Below, in pieces: positions 1 through 10,754 of a DNA stretch of 51,281 nucleotides. The DNA comes from Fusarium oxysporum f. sp. lycopersici 4287 (Eukaryota > Ascomycota > Sordariomycetes > Hypocreales > Nectriaceae). The translations under genes were made by a program, and so were the position numbers. The notes below the pieces were generated by a model, which did no database searches, was not told the origin of the DNA, and saw nothing but the letters and a program-made list of their open reading frames with translations. Within the stretch, counting starts at the first letter, position 1; each line of letters starts with the position of its first letter. The stretch covers positions 13,695-64,975 of the forward strand of contig NW_017264849.1 in NCBI RefSeq assembly GCF_000149955.1. Direction: 5' to 3'.

Positions 1-302
1 AGCACATATGGTGGGAAGAAATAAACGAATTGCAGTATATTTGGTATATAAATTTGTCCTTTATTAGATCTTGCGAGTTGGCAAGGGAGTCATTAATCAA
101 CTATGAGTTAATTGACAAATGTAGTGTCTAGACGCATTGCTCTTTGACAAGCTGCAATCTTCATTCATGCTAGTTTCACCGTGTTTTCGTGCTCAATGAG
201 ACCTGAGTAGGATCCTAGACTTGTAACAAAAGAACAACATCTACTTTATACTGATAGCAAAGCTCATGCAATGGGTTCTTCTGATGCTGTCTAATATATT
301 CT
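1..302. other. Intergenic, 3' flank of the beta-glucosidase gene
   Basis: No reading frame, RNA gene or repeat is recognised here. It is moderately AT-rich and follows the stop codon of the minus-strand glucosidase, so it probably holds that gene's 3' UTR. Confidence 0.5.
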
Positions 303-3004
303 TCAAAGTCCACTCCATCTAGTGGTTTCCTCCACATGCAAATTCCCCTCAAGCAGAACCTCCTTACTACTCGATCCTACCATTACTCTATACACACCTC
401 TCTCGCTCGACCAACAGTGTAGTTCCTCATCCCAAAATGATGTAGTGAATCTATCCAGGGGAATTTCTACCCTCCGAGTCTCACCAGGCTGAAGGTATGT
501 TTTCTTGAAACCCTTCAACTCCTTTTTAGGTCTCTGTATTGAAGACGTTGCCTCGTCAGCAGCGATGTAAAGCTGAGATACTTCAGCTCCAGGCACGGAA
601 CCAGAGTTGGTGATCTCGAAGCTCACGTGTGAGGATGCGAGGTTCAGCTTGTCGTAGGTAAATGTGGTATAAGATAGACCGTGGCTGTGAATGTCATGTT
701 AGTTTGTTTCGAGCAGAGTATTGACTTGTTCACTCACCCAAAAGGATATAGCACGTCTCGATCGACCTTTTCGTAGTACCGATACCCGACATAAATATCT
801 TCACCATAGATAACACGTCCCCTCTCGCTACCAAAGTTCAAAAACGTGGGCGTGTCTTGTAAGCGGCGTGGAAAGGAAAGCGGGAGTTTTCCACTGGGGC
901 AGGTTGCGCCAAACAAAACGTCAGCAATACCATTTCCAGTCTCGTTTCCAGCTAACCAAGCATGTACATGAGTCTTGGCACTTTCAGCCCAGAGCATGTT
1001 GAAAGGAGTGCCGCTCTGCGTCACCATGATGGCGTCTGGAACCGCTGCCAACACGGCTGATGCAAGTCGAGGAAGCGATCCAGGAAGATCCATGTGGGGC
1101 CTGTCAAAGCCCTCAGATTCTTGATCTCTCGTCATCCCAACACACAAGATGGTCACATCTGACTGCAGCGCTGCTGAGACGGCGTTCTGGATGCCGATTT
1201 CAGGGTCAATTGCACTCGCTAGACCAACTCTTCCCGCTCCGCCGCCAAAGTTGACCACGCCTGGCTTGACGAGCTTGGAAGATGGTGCGCTCTCATACTC
1301 GACGGTGATGCGGTACTTCTGACCCTGGACAAGACGCTTTTGAGCCTTTTCCTCGACAGTTCCTTTGCCGAAGAAAAATGTCCCACCTCGCTGGACAAGA
1401 TTATTATCGATCAGGAGCTGACCGTCAACATAGAGTCGCGCAGATCCATAGACTGCGAGCCCAAACTCAAACAGCCCTGTTTCTTGAATGACGAGATCGC
1501 CTTCCACAGTTGCATAGAAGAGCTTGTCTAGCTTCGGATGCGAGTAGCCCATAAGTAGCCAAGAAGAATCAGGCAGATGGCTCTCGTCGATGATCTCGCG
1601 GCCGGGTACACTGGGGCCCTGACTGTAGAAGCGCATTCTCATACCCGGCGATCCCTCCGGCGTAGTCATCATTTCGCCCTGCATGAGAGGATTCCACCCA
1701 CTTGCTGAAGCGCCGACTTCGTATCGTACCTCGACATCAGGCGGTAGTTGGGCCACGATCCCTTCGTAGGGAGAAACAGTGTAGTACGGTCGAAGATGCG
1801 CAGAGCCGCCTCCACAGAACGAAGTGGTCTTCATGTTCGGACCGATCAAAGCAATGCTTTTGAAAGGTCGCTTGAGGGGAAGTTGGTTATTCTCATTCTT
1901 CAACAAGACAACGCTGTCACCGGCGAGCTTTCGGTTGAGCTGCCTGTCTTCGGGATAGTCGCGTCCTCCTTCTTCCACCGCAACGGGAACCTTTGTGCAT
2001 CTTTGGATGAACTCGAGGACGTTTCGCGCTCGAGCATCTATGGTTGATCGGGATACCTTTCGGGTTGACACGGCAAGGTCGAGAAGCTGGCCGCGTTGCC
2101 TCGTTGGTCCTGGCATTTCGAGATCCAGTCCTGCATTGATGGCTTCGGTAGTAGAATAGGTCCCGAACCTGGAGCAAGAAGTAAACGTCAGTATCGGCTC
2201 TAGTATGGGTGGAGGAGGGTTTGCTGCGCACCAATCGCTCATGATCAGACCCCTCCACTGCCACTCTTCGCGGAGCAAAGAGTCAAGAAAATCCCTGTTT
2301 TCCGAAACATGTTTACCATTGACTTTATTGTAGCAAGCCATAACACCACCAGGCGCCGCATCACTAAGCGCAATCTGGAAAGGAAGCATATGAACCTCCC
2401 TCAACGCGCGCTCACTGGCAACCACGTTGACGCCAACTCTTTCGTGCTCTTGATCATTCGCAAGCCAGTGCTTGATAATCGACACGACGCCCGTGGACTG
2501 CACGCCTTTGATGTAGGCAGCAGCTAGTTTGCCTGTTGCATAAGGATCCTCTGCCATTGACTCGAAGCCACGGCCACCGAGGGGAGAGCGCTGGATACAC
2601 ACTGTAGGACCGAGCCAGCAGTGGGCGCCTTTCGCTATACACTCGTTGCCTATCAGCACGCCTGCCTTGTATAGTAGGTCCTGGTCCCAGGTGGCTGCTA
2701 GACCGGTACCGCAGGGCAAGCATGCTGCTGGTACGCCGTCGACGAATTTGGTTCCTCGCACGCCATTTGGTCCGTCGCTGACACGCACGGATGGAACGTT
2801 GAATGCTGGGAGAGGGTTCGTGTGCCAAAAGTCTCGGCCTGAAGTACAAAGCAGATTAGAAGTTGAGTCTCAAGGTGAGAAATTGATAAAGTATTACTCA
2901 CCGGAGAGTAGAGATATCTTGTCAGAGACAGATGCGTTTTGGATGACATGTTCAACGTCAAAATCGCTGTGAACGTCGTCAGGGGTCACTTTCTTCAAAA
3001 CCAT
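303..3004 (-). CDS. GH3 beta-glucosidase with PA14 insert, intracellular
   Basis: Glycoside hydrolase family 3 enzyme that should remove terminal beta-linked glucose, for example from cellobiose. Exons on the minus strand are 3004-2902, 2838-2232, 2168-738 and 684-303; introns are GT-AG and the exons total 840 codons plus stop. The first intron joins LLSG to GRDFWH and the third gives YPFGHGLSY, as in the family. The GH3 nucleophile Asp lies in GLIMSDW at about residue 236. A PA14 domain lies at about 415-550 inside the second GH3 domain, and a fibronectin-III-like domain closes the protein at about 770-835. The N-terminus (MVLKKVTPDD) has no signal peptide, so a cytosolic enzyme acting on imported disaccharide is inferred. 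This fits the neighbouring regulator and sugar permease. It is the PA14-bearing fungal type often called bglH/bglI; the exact paralogue is not decided. Confidence 0.93.
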
Positions 3005-3249
3005 GGTTGTATAAAAATGTGCGTGTTGGGACAATAGAATAACCCATGGATAAACAATGCCCAAAAAGGGCTAAGGTACTTAACAAACTTATATATTGTG
3101 TGGAGGATAAACATTATGACGGAGACTCATGCAAGACTTCGGGGTGACCCCGATGGAGCCAGTGACTGTGTGGGGAAATGTCGGGGAGACTCCCCGGCCA
3201 GCCAAGATCTGGCAGCTCTTGAACAAAATTACACTTACGGTGCAGACAA
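3005..3249. promoter_or_regulatory. Promoter of the beta-glucosidase gene with two perfect GC palindromes
   Basis: Between the glucosidase start and the stop of the upstream regulator. It contains TCGGGG-TGA-CCCCGA at 3139-3153 and CGGGGAG-A-CTCCCCG at 3182-3196. Inverted CGG/CCG half-sites are what Zn2Cys6 dimers bind, so these are candidate operators for the regulator at 3250-5084. A TATA-like stretch (ttatatattg) is near 3090. Binding is inferred. Confidence 0.5.
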
Positions 3250-5084
3250 TTACCCGAGAAACGACCCTAACACTACCCCTTCTAACAACCCCTTTAAGTT
3301 AGAACATCCCCCATTCGGCTCATCAAGATACTCTTGTACCGACGCTGCACCCCGCGCAACCGCACCCTTCCAAGTCTCAGGCAGCGTCACACTCTGCACA
3401 AGGTGAAAAGACTCATCCTCTTTTGTCTGGCGCTGTGCCCTGTCAACTGCTGCCAAGATCAGCGCAGCGCTTGTCGCCACTCGAATACCGTACCAAGTCC
3501 CCTGATGTCGATGCCCCGCGACTTGATCAAGTTTTAAGATGCAGAACCGTACACATTGCGATGCGTACGAGGTGATTATGCCATGTAGTGAAGCATCCAT
3601 CTCGTCCGCCAACTGGTCCACGCAGAGTCTGACGAAAGGTCGTGAAACTAATTCGCAGAGGGATATGTATCTATGCCGCAGAATAAAGACCATGGGGTCG
3701 GCAACAGCGTCCGCCGTGTACCCTTGAGGAGTGTCGAAGTGGAAGATTGGCGGGAGTGATGAGTGCCAGTCTGATATCTGTGACTGCATCAATTCAGCCT
3801 GAGAAATCATCCGGCGCACGTGCTTCTCGTTTGGAAACTCGGGCGCTTCCGAGTTCATCTGCACAAGGCGATTTATAACGTGTCGCGCGGCAATTTCGCT
3901 AAGGTAGTAGTACCAACTCCGCTCCTTATCACTCGCGTCAGGATGTGATCCGAAATCTGGAGGTTGGGGGAACGCGAGGGGTAGATAGGCGTTGTCGAGG
4001 ATCGGTGGAGTCGGCAGCGGGAGTTCTAGTCTTAGCTCACATTCAGACTTCCAGATGGTGAAGCACAGAGCTTGCATGAGGGTGAACTCGTTGGAGCATC
4101 CTTGGTCTTCAGTATGACCAGACAGTTCCCCGTGTGTTAAGCTGAGGGTATGCCAGGCTGCACCGGCTAGATTGAAGTGCTTCCAGGCTTCGAGGGGCTC
4201 TAGACGATGCATGTACCATATCCCCGCCAGGCATAAACACTGAACAGCCTGTACGGTGTTCTGAGCCGATGCATAACCAAGACGCTTTACAGCCACGCTC
4301 CAAAACTGCATTGATAGTTCTATCTCGGCCTTCTTTTCAGCCGTTACCTCAGGACTGCTGGACATCTCGGTATGAGAGTCTGTTATGGCCGCATTGGCAC
4401 ATACCAAAGCCACGAGACAGGCACCAGTAGACCAGTCGAACCCATGCTCAGCGACGTGTATCATCATATGATGCAGCTCATCAAGATCTATGATAGGATT
4501 CTTGGTGTGAAGAGCTTCAATATACTGGGCCTCGAGCCACGCGAGCTGAGGATAGCTTGTGTCTGGAACAGGGTAATTACCCAGGCTTGGGGGAGTGCTC
4601 TGGGCGAATAAGCAAGAAGCTGGCCGATCTGCGGCGAATATCTTCCAGCTGAGTATTGACTCGACACCCTGTGGTCGTATTGTGACATTCTGCGGTACAG
4701 CCCAATTGTCAAGAGTCGGCTGACGGACCGACGATGACAAAGATTCGACGGTCTGTGCAGGCGATTGCTGCGGGGAGTGCTGGTTCTCGACTATTTTGGT
4801 CAAGTGGTGAATAGCGTGTAGGATTTCGGCTCCCGTAACCGAGCTATTTTGTACATTAGGTTAGTCAGGTCAAGCAAAAGAAAGCCTTGAGTAAAGTACG
4901 CATCATACCCTTGATCCTCATCTGCTGGATAGACGCAGGTCAGACGGCGCTTGAGGCAGAAGCCGCACGTTGGCCGCCGATTGTCGCATCTGGTTTTTCG
5001 GGTGCGGCATTTCTGGCATGCAGTGACACCCCGGGATTTGGGGAACGGTGCCTGAGCTACCCCAGACGAAGGACCGTCTGCCAT
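3250..5084 (-). CDS. Zn(II)2Cys6 transcription factor, probable regulator of the sugar-use locus
   Basis: Two exons, 5084-4909 and 4843-3250, joined by a 65 nt GT-AG intron, give 589 residues. The zinc cluster at residues 23-50 has the canonical spacing C-x2-C-x6-C-x6-C-x2-C-x6-C with a basic loop (RTRKTR). The rest has the helical character of the fungal-specific regulatory domain. The open frame extends 5' to 5141 but has no ATG there, so the start is placed at 5084 (MADGPSS). The gene lies between the GH3 beta-glucosidase (same strand, downstream) and the divergent lactose-permease-like transporter. That glucosidase/regulator/permease arrangement is usual for pathway-specific control of disaccharide use. 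Regulation of the two neighbours is inferred from position and shared palindromes. Confidence 0.88.
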
Positions 5085-5657
5085 TGTCTGCAAGCGATGG
5101 AGATGTCGATAGTGGAGATGGACAAACAGTGTTGAATCCAAGTGTCGGGGAGGGCCGACGGACCTGATTTATTATTCTGATGCCAGCACTAGAGACGTGT
5201 CGGAGTGGGGCCCCGATACGACCATTACAGTGCAGTTACAGGCCAGTTACAGGCGGCGTTGGGTTCGTGAATCTAGACCTTTCAACGACTGTGGAGGATT
5301 TCCGCATGTGTAGTGAGTGTCAAATCGCTCTCCCCGCAACTGAACTGTATTTTACCTAGTTTAGCTTGGTTTAGATCTGGGGACTGCAACATTGACCAAT
5401 CCCCAGATTCTCGGACAGCCCATCCCAACCCCATGGGGGTCTTGGTGATCCAATCATCGTCTGACGCTCTGCATCAAACTCTGCTCACTCACGAGGCAGC
5501 TTGAGTCTTGTGCTAACAACAAGAGTATTCCATCAACAATGCTTCGTGACTGACTGATTATAAGTATGCTCTGGCCGTCTTCCAACACTTGAGCATTGCA
5601 ACAGACCAGCACACGCATCACTACCTACTCCGTCTCAATTGCATCACCATACTAATC
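5085..5657. promoter_or_regulatory. Divergent promoter between the regulator and the sugar permease
   Basis: 573 bp shared by a minus-strand and a plus-strand gene. It carries inverted half-sites GTCGG-N6-CCGAC at 5144-5159 and TCGG-N9-CCGA at 5200-5216; the latter contains the core GGGGCCCC. A short direct repeat (cagttacaggc) is near 5232-5252. The sites resemble the palindromes before the beta-glucosidase gene and may be bound by the regulator encoded here. Confidence 0.45.
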
Positions 5658-5881
5658 ATGGGCTGTTTCAACAAAAACAAAGAGAACAAGGATACTGCAG
5701 AGAATACTGTCGGGCCTGAGCTCTTGAAGGTACCATCCCATTCCCTCTACTTCCTCGCTTCTCCAACATGACAAGTACTGACTGGCCCAAGGTTCTTCCC
5801 CAGACAGAGCTTCCTTGGTATCGAACAAAGCATCTCGTTCTTCTGAGCCTGCCGGGTCATGTCACCTTGGTAGGGTCGTAA
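5658..5881 (+). pseudogene. N-terminal stub of a lactose-permease-like MFS sugar transporter
   Basis: Exon 5658-5729 begins MGCFNKNKENKD. After a 62 nt GT-AG intron, exon 2 starts at 5792 and continues VLPQTELPWYRTKHLVLL. This matches the hydrophilic N-terminus that precedes helix 1 in fungal lactose/cellobiose permeases. Family-like sequence stops at about 5851 and the frame hits a stop at 5879-5881, before any membrane helix. The C-terminal half of the same kind of transporter resumes at 6753 beyond an N gap. The middle (roughly 230-250 residues) is missing or replaced. Either the gene is broken by a rearrangement or the gap edges are misassembled. Confidence 0.7.
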
Positions 5882-6026
5882 GAGTAGGGTACGAGGTTCA
5901 TGGCTCTGCCCAAGTTGACTAATAACCAAAGAATAAAAGCACAGGTAATCCATTGGTAGAATTTAAGAGCAAGGCAACCGAGAAACTAACAGAGGTGCAC
6001 AAACTTTCTCAAGCCTCACCTTCTCT

Positions 6027-6625
6027 NNNNNNNNNNNNNNNNNNNNNNNNNNNNNNNNNNNNNNNNNNNNNNNNNNNNNNNNNNNNNNNNNNNNNNNNNN
6101 NNNNNNNNNNNNNNNNNNNNNNNNNNNNNNNNNNNNNNNNNNNNNNNNNNNNNNNNNNNNNNNNNNNNNNNNNNNNNNNNNNNNNNNNNNNNNNNNNNNN
6201 NNNNNNNNNNNNNNNNNNNNNNNNNNNNNNNNNNNNNNNNNNNNNNNNNNNNNNNNNNNNNNNNNNNNNNNNNNNNNNNNNNNNNNNNNNNNNNNNNNNN
6301 NNNNNNNNNNNNNNNNNNNNNNNNNNNNNNNNNNNNNNNNNNNNNNNNNNNNNNNNNNNNNNNNNNNNNNNNNNNNNNNNNNNNNNNNNNNNNNNNNNNN
6401 NNNNNNNNNNNNNNNNNNNNNNNNNNNNNNNNNNNNNNNNNNNNNNNNNNNNNNNNNNNNNNNNNNNNNNNNNNNNNNNNNNNNNNNNNNNNNNNNNNNN
6501 NNNNNNNNNNNNNNNNNNNNNNNNNNNNNNNNNNNNNNNNNNNNNNNNNNNNNNNNNNNNNNNNNNNNNNNNNNNNNNNNNNNNNNNNNNNNNNNNNNNN
6601 NNNNNNNNNNNNNNNNNNNNNNNNN
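6027..6625. other. Assembly gap (599 N)
   Basis: Run of undetermined bases. Both flanks carry sequence that does not belong to the surrounding MFS gene, so the order of material across the gap should not be trusted. Confidence 0.95.
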
Positions 6626-6643
6626 CGGGAGTTTTAAACTTAC

Positions 6644-6763
6644 ACCGGCACCCTCGTGGACTAGAAGTCTGCTTCCATTGAAGCGCGAAGATACGTCCCA
6701 AGCACCACTCAGAGGCGTGACAGGATCCAATTTACCATTCACAAGAAGTATCGGCGTTGTCAC
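6644..6763 (-). pseudogene. C-terminal fragment of a TAP-like alpha/beta hydrolase (tripeptidyl-aminopeptidase type)
   Basis: Read on the minus strand, about 40 residues give TTPILLVNGKLDPVTPLSGA followed by a block ending LLVHEGAG. This is the TAP-like C-terminal domain of prolyl/tripeptidyl aminopeptidase-type hydrolases, including the catalytic Asp region (KLDPVTP) and the approach to the catalytic His (HEGAG-H). A GTAAGT splice donor follows directly after HEGAG at 6643, and the His would lie in the next exon inside the gap. Upstream, the homology ends abruptly at about 6755-6763, where MFS transporter sequence begins on the other strand. It is thus a fragment set antisense into the permease gene, or a chimeric contig end. 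Confidence 0.65.
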
Positions 6764-7403
6764 CTATTATTTGTCTCTAGTCCTCAACACCATCGGGATC
6801 ACGGCCGCCAAAGACCAGGTTCTGATCAACGGCCTACTTCAGCTCTTCAACTTTGCCGCAGCTGTGTTTGCTGGTGCTCTGATGGTTGACAGGTTTGGAC
6901 GGCGAAGGCTCTTCCTAGTTGCTACATCAGGGCTTTGCCTCAGCTACGTAGCTTGGACAGCACTCACGAGCTATTTCATTAGGAGCCACGACGAAGCAGC
7001 CGGTAGAACTGTGGTGGCATTCATCTTTATCGCTTTCTTCTTCTACGATGTGGCTTGGACACCACTTCCTCAAGCATACACCATCGAGATCTTCCCTTTC
7101 TTGACTCGCAGCCGAGGTTTGACCACTGCACTCACGTCTTCGTACATTGGCCTCATTAGCGCTCAGCTGATTAACCCTGTTGGTTTGGCTGCTCTTGGTT
7201 GGAGGTATTATATCGTTTTCTGCTGCATCCTGGCTTGTCTTGTTGTGGTAATCTATTTCTTGTTCCCTGAGACTAAGGGCCGCAGCCTAGAACAGATTAC
7301 GGAGCTTTTTGAAGGCAGCAGTGTTAGTGTGGATGCTGAGGAGATTATCAGCAAAGGAAAGGTTGGGGTTGTGTATGAGATTGAGACGCCAAACAAGGTC
7401 TAG
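6753..7403 (+). pseudogene. C-terminal half of the lactose-permease-like MFS sugar transporter
   Basis: An open frame of about 216 residues starts at GVVTYYLSLVLNTIG, the seventh-helix region of fungal sugar porters. It continues through the cytoplasmic motif DRFGRRRLFL, a PETKGRSLE motif after the last helix, and an intact C-terminus ending ETPNKV. Five or six hydrophobic segments are visible. It lacks helices 1-6 because of the break described at 5658-5881. The frame extends 5' to 6678, but those residues come from the antisense hydrolase fragment and are not transporter. If the break is an assembly fault, the real gene would be a complete permease of about 520-540 residues importing lactose or cellobiose for the intracellular glucosidase. 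Confidence 0.75.
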
Positions 7404-7873
7404 GATGCAAAGCCTAAGGAGCTTTATTTACTTCTGTGTAGGCTTTGACATTTGGCTGAAGAAGATGTAGCTTATAGTAGTAATCAAGGTTTCCTTGGAG
7501 AGGAGATAACCTTACTAGGCATTCTAGGCGTTCTACCTCTCGCCGGATGGACTTTCGAGTCGCAGACCGAGCTCGCCATCTTCGCTCTACTTGATCTAGT
7601 TACGTGAAAGTCACTAGTGCCTCGGTTATGAGCGCCAAACTATGCTTTACTGTTTTTAACATGGCGCAATTGTATTCAGCTCTCACGCAACAAGATCATG
7701 AACTTAAAAGCGGGGTCAGCTCTCTGATGAGGGTTTTCGACTTCAAGTCATCCCATCTGGACTCTAGATAAAGAATATTCAGGTAACAGCTCTAATAACC
7801 ATCATAATATCAATCACAAACATTCAATTGAGTTAACCAATTACAGCATTTGGCATTCAATTCGCAGTCCAAT
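7404..7873. other. Intergenic between the MFS gene end and the OsmC-like gene
   Basis: Nothing recognised apart from presumed 3' UTR and promoter. The last 100 bp before 7874 are AT-rich, as expected for a promoter and 5' UTR. Confidence 0.4.
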
Positions 7874-8434
7874 ATGTTTCAGACTCGTCTTGTTTCAATT
7901 TCAACATCGCGAACTTTCATCAACTCGCAGCGCTCTTCAAAATTGATCCTCAATCTACGACGTTTCTCTGCTTCTCCGTCTCATCTCCAGCGCCTCCCAG
8001 TCCAGATCTCCGGCCAAGGAAGCGGCACCATCCAAACCATCTCTGTCAAAGACAAGCCGTACACATTCTCAACCGACACCTACAAGGTCATCGGCGGCCA
8101 GGACTCGCACCCCTCGCCCGTTGCCTACGCACTCGCCAGTCTCAGCTCGTGCAACCAGGTCACGGGCGCACTCGTGGCCAAGGATCAAGGGCTCACGCTG
8201 GGCAAATGGCGCGTCTCAGTCGAGGGCCAGCTCCCCACTGTGGTGCTGGTTGGCGGTGAGCAGGGCAATCCGAACTGGGAGAGCGTGGACTTGAGGGTGT
8301 ATGTACAGACCAGTGCAGACGATGCTGCGTTTGAACATTTTGTTGCAGAGGTTGAACGGAGATGCCCTATCACGCAGCTTTTTAAACGCAGTGGTGTGGC
8401 GTATAAGAGCAAGTGGATTAACGAGCCGCTCTGA
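7874..8434 (+). CDS. OsmC-like protein, probable mitochondrial peroxide-detoxifying enzyme
   Basis: Single exon, 186 residues. OsmC/Ohr proteins reduce organic hydroperoxides using two reactive cysteines. Here they are Cys93 in SLSSCNQVT and Cys164 in RRCPITQLFKRSG, in the expected contexts. The first 45 residues are rich in Arg, Ser and aliphatic residues with no acids, typical of a mitochondrial presequence; the core begins near LPVQISGQGSG. The frame extends 24 bases 5' to a TTG at 7850, but the first ATG is at 7874 and is preferred. Neighbours give no functional context. The call is firm at family level; substrate is unknown. Confidence 0.9.
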   Translation: MFQTRLVSISTSRTFINSQRSSKLILNLRRFSASPSHLQRLPVQISGQGSGTIQTISVKDKPYTFSTDTYKVIGGQDSHPSPVAYALASLSSCNQVTGALVAKDQGLTLGKWRVSVEGQLPTVVLVGGEQGNPNWESVDLRVYVQTSADDAAFEHFVAEVERRCPITQLFKRSGVAYKSKWINEPL

Positions 8435-9866
8435 GAGCCAGCTTGCGCTGTTTGCATCCTGAAACCTTCTTCACGAAGCGCGAGGGAAGAAGTTCGGGGA
8501 GGAAGCAGAGTATCAGTTAGATAGAAGCCATACACTGAGGGACACAGCATGCCATGGGGCCGTGAGATTACGTATGGAGACAACAGACCCCTCAGGGTAC
8601 ATTTTCAATGATACAGGATTAATCGAGTCAACTGCATTGCCCGATCCATGTGACCCTGGCTTGCGGTACCAGCGGCTGCAGAAGTTATGACTTTACCATT
8701 GCCTACTAAAACTCACGTGTTTATCATCTTCGTGTAGTATCTACTCCATCTCCGCCTTTGTTACAATTTGCCAGAAGCAGCAATTACATTTACTTAATAA
8801 GGTTTTTACTATTCTTTTAATCTTAGGTTCTAGGTGTAAATATAAAAATTACTTGGTGTAACGGTCGCATAAGCCGTTAAACAACAGGGCAAAAGATCGG
8901 GCCATAATCGCTATGCAAGCAATCATGGGTGTGCTACAGCTGCCTTATAGAAGCCTTACAGCGCTATTACGGGCACGAATCATAACAAATACACGCCATT
9001 CGACTTATGTAATAAATAACACGAACAGGGTCAAACCGACTCTATTTAATATATATATCTCATACTATATATATGCACTCTTTTAGCACTAGATAGAACT
9101 TAGCTCACCAGCTATTAATAACACTTCTTTACATTAATTAAGCCTGACACGCATTGATTCTACCATTAAGAGACGTGACACTTTAATAACGCTTAGTATA
9201 CGCCCTACGCAATCTGCCAATAATAAACCTAGCACGGCTTAGTTTAACACAGTTAGACCTAACCGTCACAGCTTGTGCATCTGTTACACATGTGTCATAA
9301 GCCACTTTTTACTTTAAAAATGTTTTTTTTTTAAATTATTCTTATAATATTAACTTAATTTAAAAATACTTAAAAGTATAATATATTATATTTAACTATT
9401 ATATTTAACTATTATATTTAACTATTATATCTTTAATATATTATTTTATAATAATTATAATTATTTTCTTAATAGAGTTATATAAGAAAGTCTATTTATA
9501 TTATAAAATATATTTTATGTTAAGCTTTTCTATAGAAAATAAAATAGATAAAAGTTTTTAAAAAATACCATCTAATATAAATAACTATACTAAGTTTAAA
9601 ACCTTTTTCCTTAGATTTCTAACTATTTTCTTTAAGCTGTAGAATGCTATAGAGTAGGTTACTTTTAGGTGCACAGTATGCTGTAACACAAGCTTATCAT
9701 GTATGTTATATTATCAACATTACTACTAATAATATAAAGCAAAGAAATATGCCCTATAATTAATATGAAATTAGACCCTATCTTCAGTCCAACCACGGAG
9801 CTTGCGTAACACAGTGCACCACCGCCTTTCCAGTTGCGATGTACTACAGCCCTTGTATCTCTACTC
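8435..9866. repeat. AT-rich gene-free island, possibly RIP-degraded repeat DNA
   Basis: From about 8780 to 9780 the sequence becomes very AT-rich with dense TA and TTA/TAA strings and no reading frame of note. The part at 9300-9600 is almost pure A/T. The moderately GC part (8800-9300) reads like old transposon sequence in which C has turned to T, as repeat-induced point mutation does in Sordariomycetes, but no family is recognisable. The island separates the OsmC-like gene from the GRAM-like gene. Confidence 0.6.
9387..9425. repeat. Three tandem copies of a 13 bp unit (tatatttaactat)
   Basis: Three exact head-to-tail copies inside the AT-rich island. Probably a simple slippage minisatellite. 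Confidence 0.85.
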
Positions 9867-10469
9867 TCAGCCTTGTTCATCTCCCATTAACTCAAGAAAG
9901 TTCAAGATTCCTGTGATCTCCAAAGGATTCCCTGCTCTGGTTGCCAACTCGGTCAAAACTCCTGCCTTCCGAGCCGCCAGCAAGGCCTTGTTTATCCCTT
10001 CAATACTCTTTGCAACCGTCATGCCATCACCAAAGACTTTGTAGTTCTCCAGGACGAGTGACTGCAAGCGCTTGACCTCGACAGGCTCCAACGTCAGACG
10101 AGTCTCGTTGATCTTGTCTATGAGTTCAGGGATGCCCCAGACAACAAATTGGAATGTTTCAGTGGACGTGGTTACGTCGATCCGCTTCGTCAAGAACTTG
10201 GACGTGTCCTCGACAGCGATGATTGTAGGAAGTGCAACACTGAATTTGCCAGTGACACGGTTTATCGAGTGCGACTTGAACAGCAGTCGGTAGTTGGTAA
10301 GATACAGCTTCCCGCCGATCGCCTCGAGATTCTCTTTGCCGAAAAGGCGGGCAAGGTCGTCCGCGAAGAATCTACTCAGTTTATAATCATTGATGTTGAT
10401 CATAGCATTAGCCGCCTTTTTCATCAAGACTTTTTCGCCTGGCAGGACATCATCACTTCGTAGATCCAT
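9867..10469 (-). CDS. GRAM/PH-like domain protein
   Basis: Single exon, 200 residues, true ATG at 10469. Residues about 50-115 (GGKLYLTNYRLLFKSHSINR and following strands, then FQFVVWG) have the strand pattern and the L-x-L-T-x-Y-R-L-L-F signature of a GRAM domain, a PH-fold module that often binds membrane lipids. It is followed by a helical C-terminal part (KINETRLTLEPVEVKRLQSL to NFLELMG). No membrane segment or signal peptide is seen, so a soluble, possibly membrane-recruited protein is inferred. It faces the AT-rich island and has no obvious operon partner. The role is unknown. Confidence 0.7.
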   Translation of the reverse strand: MDLRSDDVLPGEKVLMKKAANAMININDYKLSRFFADDLARLFGKENLEAIGGKLYLTNYRLLFKSHSINRVTGKFSVALPTIIAVEDTSKFLTKRIDVTTSTETFQFVVWGIPELIDKINETRLTLEPVEVKRLQSLVLENYKVFGDGMTVAKSIEGINKALLAARKAGVLTELATRAGNPLEITGILNFLELMGDEQG

Positions 10470-10680
10470 GGCTTGTGAGTGATGGGAGCGAGATGGCCAA
10501 AACGTGTTAGAGGAGAGACGAGCATCAGCTTTATCGGGCGAGCTATGAGTTTGGCCAGGTAATCAATATGACTCGCTTAAAAGAAGACTAATTAGGCCTA
10601 CAACGTTACCCTAGTGGCCCTTAGGTCAATGATCTGATCGAGTTGGTTGTGGCGGCACCATCGCCGCGCCTCTCGCGCCA

Positions 10681-10700
10681 TACAATACAATACAATACAA
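10681..10700. repeat. Microsatellite (tacaa)4
   Basis: Four exact copies of tacaa in the spacer between the GRAM-like gene and the LINE fragment. Confidence 0.9.
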
Positions 10701-10754
10701 TGCAATTAATTAGGCCCGGCGGCCTGTTCTAACCGAAAGGGCACTAGTCGCTAA

